Shown: positions 15,454 to 19,599 of the stretch, one piece after another
Numbering within the stretch: position 1 is the first letter of the stretch
How the letters are laid out: every line of letters starts with the position of its first letter
From: Euryarchaeota archaeon UBA36
GTDB lineage: Archaea; Thermoplasmatota; Poseidoniia; Poseidoniales; Thalassarchaeaceae
Length of the DNA stretch: 19,599 nt
Direction of reading: 5' to 3'
NCBI GenBank assembly: GCA_002496485.1
Contig: DAJW01000143.1
Coordinates: 1-19,599 of the forward strand
Translations under genes and position numbers: made by a program
Notes under the pieces: model-generated
Told to the model about the DNA's origin: nothing
The model's input: only the letters and a program-made list of their open reading frames with translations
Databases searched by the model: none

Positions 15454-16053
15454 TCAAGTTTTGGCGATTATTTCAGTCAATAAATCATTGTATTCCGTAA
15501 AATGGGGAAACTGTGGGAATTCATCAATAACATTAATTGGCGCCCTAAAAAGTAGTCCAGAATTGGCTGCTTCAAGCATTGAAATATCATTGTATGAGTC
15601 ACCTGAAGCAATTACAGTAAAGTTTAGAGATTTTAGATATTCAACTGTTTTTCTTTTGTGATCTTGAAGTCTGATATTCCAACCTGTTATGATTCCTGAT
15701 TCCGAAGTTTCCAGAGTATGACAAAATAATGTAGGATTGTGGAGCTTTTCGATTATTGGCTTAGAAAATTGAGAAAATGTATCTGATAGTATGATGACAG
15801 GGAATTTTTTCTGAATACTAGTCAAGAATTCTATTGCACCATCTAATGGGTCCATGGATCTAATTATTTCTTGAATATAATCCAAAGTTATTCCTGAATT
15901 TTCTAAAATCTCGAGTCTAAATTTCATTAATTTATCGTAATTAGGTTCATCTCTAGTTGTCTTCATCAGTTCTTTGATTCCTGTTTCTTCTGCAACATTA
16001 ATCCAGATCTCTGGAATAAGTACTCCTTCTAGGTCCAAGCATATGACATGCAT
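15454..16053 (-). CDS. thrH: ThrH: phosphoserine phosphatase / homoserine phosphotransferase (HAD)
   Basis: A 199-residue HAD protein closely resembling ThrH of Pseudomonas, which dephosphorylates phosphoserine and can transfer the phosphate to homoserine, linking serine and threonine synthesis. The match runs along the whole length: CLDLEGVLIPEIW with nucleophile Asp7 and the Glu9 (DxE) typical of ThrH, TTRDEPNYDKLMKFRL, the VIILSDTFSQFS motif II, and ASGDSYNDISML as motif IV. It continues with FPQFPHFTEYNDL near the end. Size equals the bacterial enzyme (about 200 residues). It is the first gene of a minus-strand set with eS8 and srp19, and divergent from the PUA gene. Most characterised ThrH proteins are bacterial, so ancient transfer is possible. 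Confidence 0.92.
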   Translation of the reverse strand: MHVICLDLEGVLIPEIWINVAEETGIKELMKTTRDEPNYDKLMKFRLEILENSGITLDYIQEIIRSMDPLDGAIEFLTSIQKKFPVIILSDTFSQFSKPIIEKLHNPTLFCHTLETSESGIITGWNIRLQDHKRKTVEYLKSLNFTVIASGDSYNDISMLEAANSGLLFRAPINVIDEFPQFPHFTEYNDLLTEIIAKT

Positions 16054-16071
16054 TGATTGCCGTAAGGAATG

Positions 16072-16083
16072 TTTTTATTCAAT
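16072..16083 (-). promoter_or_regulatory. AT-rich promoter element of thrH
   Basis: The minus strand reads TTGAATAAAAAC centred about 24 bases before the thrH ATG at 16053. This is compatible with a TATA element giving a leaderless or near-leaderless transcript; it is not a close consensus match. Confidence 0.35.
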
Positions 16084-16103
16084 TTTTTTAAACGGGAAAG
16101 GAA

Positions 16104-16112
16104 TAATTTATT
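16104..16112 (+). promoter_or_regulatory. TATA-like element of the PUA gene
   Basis: TAATTTATT is centred about 28 bases upstream of GTG 16137. An in-frame TAA at 16131 rules out any earlier start, so the mRNA probably begins at or next to the GTG. Confidence 0.45.
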
Positions 16113-16136
16113 GTTCGATTGTATTTTGGCTAATTC

Positions 16137-16637
16137 GTGACAGGGAAGAGAATTAGAAGAAGAACTCCTGTTAGACTCAAACAAATTAAGAATGTAGCCA
16201 ATGAATTAAGTAATTGGACTAAGAGTAGTATTAATTTAGATGGATTTTTAGAACAAGCTCATTTTCAAGGAGTGGACATGATTTTAATTGATAGGGTTCC
16301 AATGGTGATGAAGATAGAAATTATGGGAGAATGGTCTTGGTACCCAACAATTAGAGGGATAAAAAAATGGGGTGTTGAAAGATTTTGGGTTGCAGTTGAT
16401 GATGGAGCGATTCCTTTCTTGAAAAATGGAGCAGATTGTATGGGAGCTGGAATTCATATAGCGGATCCAGATATTCTGAAGGGAGATTTTGTCTGGATTA
16501 GGGATCAAGAAACTGGTGATCCTATAGCAACAGGAGTTGCATTAACGGATGGTGAAGAAATGATGATGATGAAGAAAGGTAAGGCTATTCAAACCATCCA
16601 CTGGATAGGTGATGATTTATGGGGTGTAGAGATATAG
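16137..16637 (+). CDS. PUA-domain RNA-binding protein, MCT-1/Tma20-like
   Basis: A 166-residue archaeal relative of MCT-1/Tma20, the eukaryotic partner of DENR that acts on post-termination 40S subunits and in re-initiation. The N-terminal part (about 1-80) is the pre-PUA domain, with a basic first 15 residues. The C-terminal PUA domain (about 82-160) has the WVAVDDGAIPFLKNGAD segment, then GAGIHIADPDILKGDFVWI and the GVALTDGEEM loop. The GTG start is forced by an in-frame TAA six bases upstream, and a TATA-like element at suitable distance suggests a leaderless mRNA. Function in archaea is not well defined; ribosome or tRNA binding is inferred from the family. Confidence 0.88.
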   Translation: MTGKRIRRRTPVRLKQIKNVANELSNWTKSSINLDGFLEQAHFQGVDMILIDRVPMVMKIEIMGEWSWYPTIRGIKKWGVERFWVAVDDGAIPFLKNGADCMGAGIHIADPDILKGDFVWIRDQETGDPIATGVALTDGEEMMMMKKGKAIQTIHWIGDDLWGVEI

Positions 16638-16683
16638 TCAAAAAAACCTAGAGTTGATGTATGATGTCTTTAGTGGTAGTATT

Positions 16684-17241
16684 ATGAGGCCTCTAGTAAT
16701 CCTCACGGTAATCCTTATTTTTTGTGCGGAAACTGTAGGAGAAATAGGAGAAAATCAAGAGTTAGACTTATCAAATAGTCCGATATTATCGGTTGAAAGT
16801 GGAGAGAATATTAAGTCAAATAATGAATATGAAATCAAAGTTTTACTAAATCAGGCTGCTAATGAAAATGCTACTGAAGTTGAATGGATTACTCAGATTT
16901 GTATAAACTCTGGAGTTTGCTATCCACCAAAATCAACTATTCTTCTCAAAGATGAAGGCGATGATATTTGGAAGGGGACGATAGTTATTGATGATGATAG
17001 TAGCTATATAAATTGGAAATTGGAACTATCATGGAAAAATAATACTGAAACATCTATTCCTGAGCAAGGCTTTGGGTGGAAGGTTTGGTCTACATGCTGG
17101 TATGATGCTGAGTCGGATACTTGGGGCGGATTGGATTATCCTTGTGATGAAGAGAACATTCTACCGGGATTTATAGTACATACAGTAATTTTTTCCACAA
17201 TAATTGGAGCATATTTCTATTCAAATAGAACACACAGGTGA
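16684..17241 (+). CDS. Secreted, membrane-anchored DsbD-alpha-like domain protein
   Basis: A 185-residue protein from the ATG at 16684. In-frame ATG 16657 and TTG 16654 are upstream alternatives, but 16684 gives a normal signal sequence: Met-Arg followed by a hydrophobic stretch to about residue 14. The middle carries CINSGVCYPP (Cys73, Cys79), the same spacing and Cys-Tyr-Pro-Pro ending as the active-site pair of the N-terminal immunoglobulin-like domain of DsbD, which passes electrons to periplasmic thiol proteins. The C-terminal stretch at about 159-180 is hydrophobic and followed by Arg/His, suggesting a single membrane anchor with the domain outside. The DsbD transporter and thioredoxin domains are absent and no neighbour supplies them. 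Two further Cys (about 137 and 153) may form a structural disulfide. Family assignment rests on one motif and context. Confidence 0.7.
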   Translation: MRPLVILTVILIFCAETVGEIGENQELDLSNSPILSVESGENIKSNNEYEIKVLLNQAANENATEVEWITQICINSGVCYPPKSTILLKDEGDDIWKGTIVIDDDSSYINWKLELSWKNNTETSIPEQGFGWKVWSTCWYDAESDTWGGLDYPCDEENILPGFIVHTVIFSTIIGAYFYSNRTHR

Positions 17242-17271
17242 TTTATTTTCTATTAATTATCTAAACACCAC

Positions 17272-17279
17272 TTTATATC
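17272..17279 (+). promoter_or_regulatory. TATA box of the DUF2892-like gene
   Basis: TTTATATC is centred 26 bases upstream of ATG 17302, exactly the distance expected if transcription starts on the ATG, so the mRNA is probably leaderless. Confidence 0.6.
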
Positions 17280-17301
17280 TTCAATAAGTTTACATCATTT
17301 C

Positions 17302-17538
17302 ATGTCAAAGTTAGAGTGTAATATTGGAGCAAGAGGAAAGTTCGTGAGATTAGTTCTCGGCATTTTCGGATTAATAGGTTCTATTCCATTCATTCTCATG
17401 ACTTCCTATGGAGTAATTGACTACAACTTGGGTATGATTTTAAGTGCTGGACTAGTGGGTGGTGGTGCACTAGGAATTTTTGAAGGATGGTCCGGATGGT
17501 GCGTTGCTAGAGCTCTTGGTGTAAAGACATCAATCTAA
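17302..17538 (+). CDS. Small membrane protein, DUF2892 (YgaP-like) family
   Basis: A 78-residue protein with two membrane helices (about 14-34 and 41-60). The layout matches DUF2892 proteins such as the membrane part of YgaP: an N-terminal Cys-Asn (Cys6) segment, a basic residue cluster before helix 1, and a C-terminal GWSGWCVARALGVKT box (Cys67) with the Gly-x-Cys...Leu-Gly pattern. The family's role is unknown; in some bacteria it is fused to rhodanese. A well-placed TATA box upstream suggests its own leaderless transcript. Its last nine bases overlap the convergent ceramidase-like gene. Confidence 0.78.
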   Translation: MSKLECNIGARGKFVRLVLGIFGLIGSIPFILMTSYGVIDYNLGMILSAGLVGGGALGIFEGWSGWCVARALGVKTSI

Positions 17539-18573
17539 GTCAAGGGATATTTCTCCTTTCAAGTGTCTGTGAAATGCGTAGAATGTAAATGCAGTAAAAA
17601 GATGCCAACCAGCATGAAGTTGCAGTAAGGATTCGGGATTACAACCTGATTGTTCTGCTTGGCCAATATTCCAAATCAATAGACCCAGAATAAAACTAGT
17701 TACTCCCAAAGGTAGCCAAGGTGTTAATGGTCTACTGATAGGGTGATTTTTGGTGCCAGTTAGTATCATTGAACATACGAGAAAAAGAATAATTTGTAAT
17801 ACCAAATATCTCAATTTCGGTGCATCTAAGACAATTAAAGCTATGACGGGTAGGAGGAAAACAGCCAACATTCTAAACTCATGTCGAATTTCTTTTCTAG
17901 AAAGAAATAAATCTGCTTCAATCATCAACCAGATTCCAATTAGTGAATTCCAAACGAAATGTCTGAGGAAACCAAGGCCTTCCATTTCTCCCCAATCTGG
18001 GGCTAGTTCTTCTCTTCTAAAGAAATCAATAACTAGGTAAGTTATTGTAAAAATTATTATATTTCTGATAGTAGTTGACTCGTCCCATCTTAGTACTCTT
18101 CCAACAGAGTAACCTACAAACACGGTCATCCATAACATCATACCACCCCAATCTAAGAATCCCCCGATTTGAGTTTGGGTACCATGCATTGCAAGACTCC
18201 CCAATCCTAGAAAAACCGCAGAGATTCCATAAAGAGGAGAAATTAAACTTTTTCTTGAAAACGGATTGGGGCCATATTCTGGTTGCTGATCGGCTTCCCA
18301 TAGCAACAGTAAGCCTACTCCGATATATGCAAAGTTTGATATTGAATTCATAGGTTCTCTGAAGAGTCCATCGCTTCCTAATTCACAGTATTGTGCTGGA
18401 ATTCCGATTAGCGATTCAGAATATTCTCCCCATCCAATTATATAACTGATTAAATAAATCAAAAGTCCGAATAATGTAAGAAAGCAACCTTTACCTAACC
18501 AAGTACTATGAAAAGTCTTAACACTGTATTGCATGAAATAAGGGGAATGATAATTAAACATAATATCTTTCAT
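17530..18573 (-). CDS. Ceramidase-like (CREST superfamily) integral membrane hydrolase
   Basis: A 347-residue protein with about seven to eight membrane helices and the signature residues of the alkaline ceramidase family. CE at 63-64 and EPMNSISN at 73-80 form the N-terminal box. Ser126 and His130 (SLAMH) are followed by Asp141, and His320 and His324 lie in LHAGWH. Spacings Ser-x3-His, His to Asp of 11, and His-x3-His equal those of the zinc site in human ACER3 (Ser77, His81, Asp92, His217, His221), so a zinc-dependent amide hydrolase is likely. The calcium-site residues at the N-terminus are only partly kept. Archaea are not known for ordinary sphingolipids, so the substrate is open; an N-acyl lipid from outside or an unusual native lipid is possible. 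Alternative starts are the ATGs at 18561 and 18534. Confidence 0.85.
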   Translation of the reverse strand: MKDIMFNYHSPYFMQYSVKTFHSTWLGKGCFLTLFGLLIYLISYIIGWGEYSESLIGIPAQYCELGSDGLFREPMNSISNFAYIGVGLLLLWEADQQPEYGPNPFSRKSLISPLYGISAVFLGLGSLAMHGTQTQIGGFLDWGGMMLWMTVFVGYSVGRVLRWDESTTIRNIIIFTITYLVIDFFRREELAPDWGEMEGLGFLRHFVWNSLIGIWLMIEADLFLSRKEIRHEFRMLAVFLLPVIALIVLDAPKLRYLVLQIILFLVCSMILTGTKNHPISRPLTPWLPLGVTSFILGLLIWNIGQAEQSGCNPESLLQLHAGWHLFTAFTFYAFHRHLKGEISLDLD

Positions 18574-18611
18574 AAAAAACTAATTTTTTCAAACGAAAAA
18601 CCGTCTGGTTG

Positions 18612-18620
18612 AAAAAATAT
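18612..18620 (+). promoter_or_regulatory. TATA-like element of the subtilase gene
   Basis: AAAAAATAT is centred about 22 bases upstream of GTG 18638, and an in-frame TGA at 18620 excludes earlier starts. It is compatible with a leaderless mRNA. Confidence 0.4.
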
Positions 18621-18637
18621 GAGTACTTCAGATATTC

Positions 18638-19599
18638 GTGAAAAGAGCACTTGCAATGTTGATTTTGAGTATCCTTACCCTACCTGTAGTAGTTTCAGGA
18701 TTGACTAATTCGCAAGATGATTCAATTGTCAATAGTCAAGAAGTGAAATGGTGGGATTCGACATCAATGGATTTGGATGGAGATGATGTTCATGATGCAA
18801 TATGGAAAGCAATTGGTAGTGAACTGTATGACTGGGTAGATGATGATAACACAATTGGAGTAATTGTAGATTTTGATCACAAACCCAATTTAGAAGATCA
18901 ACTAATGCTTGAAAGTGAAGTTGGCTTTCGTACCCAATTTAGATATGACCTAATTGACAGTATTGCTGGTAGAATTGAAATTACCAAAATAGTTGAATTG
19001 GCTGAATTACCCGGAGTTGTACTTGTGGAGTTAGATGGAATACTGACGGTTCAGATGAGTGATGTTAACGAAATTCATGGAATTCCACTAATATGGGAAG
19101 ATACTGGTTATACTGGCGCAGGTAGCGTTGTTTCAATTATTGATACTGGAATTGATTCTAACCATGCAGGTTTAGACGATTTAGATGATGATAATACTAC
19201 TGATGATGCAAAAGTGATTGCTTTCTATGATGCAGTAAACTCTCCCGAATTAACAAATGGAACTGAGGTTGCAGCATATGATGATCAAGGTCATGGAACA
19301 CATTGTGCGGGAATTACGGCAGGAACTGGTGCACCGAGTGGAGAATATGTAGGAGTGGCTCCTCAGGCACAATTGGTAGGAGTGAAGGTACTTGACGAAG
19401 GTGGATCAGGCTCTTTCGCTACTGTAATGGCTGGCATGGAATGGACTGTTGAGAAGAGGCATGAATTCAACATTAGAGCAGCCAGCATGAGTCTTGGTGG
19501 ATTTGGACTAATTGAGTGGACTTCATCTGAAGAAGAATCAGTAAATAGAATGGCTAACGCTATGGTTAGATCGGGTATTGCACTGTTTATTGCGGCGGG
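18638..19599 (+). CDS. Secreted subtilisin-family (S8) serine protease, C-terminus cut by window edge
   Basis: The frame is open from GTG 18638 for 320 codons to the window end. Met-Lys-Arg followed by a hydrophobic stretch to about residue 20 is a Sec signal peptide. An Asp-rich DLDGDD (45-50) looks like a calcium loop. Residues about 70-145 resemble an I9-type inhibitor propeptide, ending in the LPGVVLVELDG strand. The catalytic domain begins near 145, with Asp169 in SIIDTGI, His219 in GHGTHCAG and a MSLGG segment at about 288-292. The window stops in LFIAAG, immediately before the expected oxyanion-hole Asn; the catalytic Ser would be further on. It is probably exported for degrading external protein. 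The ATG at 18656 is a weaker start because it would remove the basic residues of the signal. Confidence 0.93.
   Translation, partial: MKRALAMLILSILTLPVVVSGLTNSQDDSIVNSQEVKWWDSTSMDLDGDDVHDAIWKAIGSELYDWVDDDNTIGVIVDFDHKPNLEDQLMLESEVGFRTQFRYDLIDSIAGRIEITKIVELAELPGVVLVELDGILTVQMSDVNEIHGIPLIWEDTGYTGAGSVVSIIDTGIDSNHAGLDDLDDDNTTDDAKVIAFYDAVNSPELTNGTEVAAYDDQGHGTHCAGITAGTGAPSGEYVGVAPQAQLVGVKVLDEGGSGSFATVMAGMEWTVEKRHEFNIRAASMSLGGFGLIEWTSSEEESVNRMANAMVRSGIALFIAA

Noticed and set aside
18026..18353. Open frames of about 90 residues on both strands inside the ceramidase-like gene
   Set aside because: They are frame-shifted shadows of a gene with intact family motifs across the same bases.
1..19599. CRISPR array, insertion sequence, prophage or defence island
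   Set aside because: I saw no regularly spaced direct repeats, transposase, integrase, restriction or toxin-antitoxin genes. The content is mainly housekeeping and surface-protein genes.

Overview
The window reads as a stretch of archaeal chromosome. It carries aEF1A next to ribosomal protein uS10, ribosomal protein eS8 next to SRP19, a GINS replication subunit, a family B DNA polymerase with a C-terminal PCNA-binding motif, and an archaeal MCT-1/Tma20-like PUA protein. The low G+C, the secreted Asp-rich PKD and subtilase proteins and the mixture with bacterial-type metabolic genes (PepC, ThrH, DsbD-alpha-like) point to a marine planktonic euryarchaeon such as Marine Group II (Poseidoniales). 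That assignment is an inference; no rRNA gene is present to settle it.

Left part (1-4954). A minus-strand series holds a P1B-type metal-transporting ATPase, a small protein with six Cys-x2-Cys knuckles 26 bases downstream, and then a long charged coiled-coil protein that runs off the left edge. Divergent from the ATPase is a HAD phosphatase resembling archaeal phosphoglycolate phosphatase. Its stop codon abuts the encoded CCA of a minus-strand tRNA-Leu(CAA).

Middle (5063-13025). A GINS subunit and a bleomycin hydrolase/PepC-type cysteine peptidase run on the plus strand. They meet the minus-strand aEF1A-uS10 pair head-on with a 17-base coding overlap. A clear TATA box precedes aEF1A. Further right, a PKD-domain lipoprotein lies 51 bases downstream of the family B DNA polymerase, both on minus.

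Right part (13102-19599). A branched-chain aminotransferase and a stand-alone Rieske protein are paired on plus. They converge on a minus-strand set of thrH, eS8 and SRP19. Then come the PUA protein, a DsbD-alpha-like membrane-anchored protein and a small DUF2892-like membrane protein on plus, a ceramidase-like (CREST) membrane hydrolase on minus, and a subtilase that runs off the right edge just before its oxyanion-hole region.

Coding density is very high and no gap exceeds 300 bases. Translation starts fall into two classes: a GGTGA or AGGAG Shine-Dalgarno 4-9 bases upstream, or an apparently leaderless ATG/GTG about 22-28 bases after a TATA-like element. I see no CRISPR array, insertion sequence, integrase, prophage or defence island. 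The least conventional loci are the ceramidase-like protein with all ACER-type catalytic residues, the isolated DsbD-alpha-like module, the metal ATPase with mixed subtype motifs, the PepC with a C-terminal extension, and the long-tailed SRP19.
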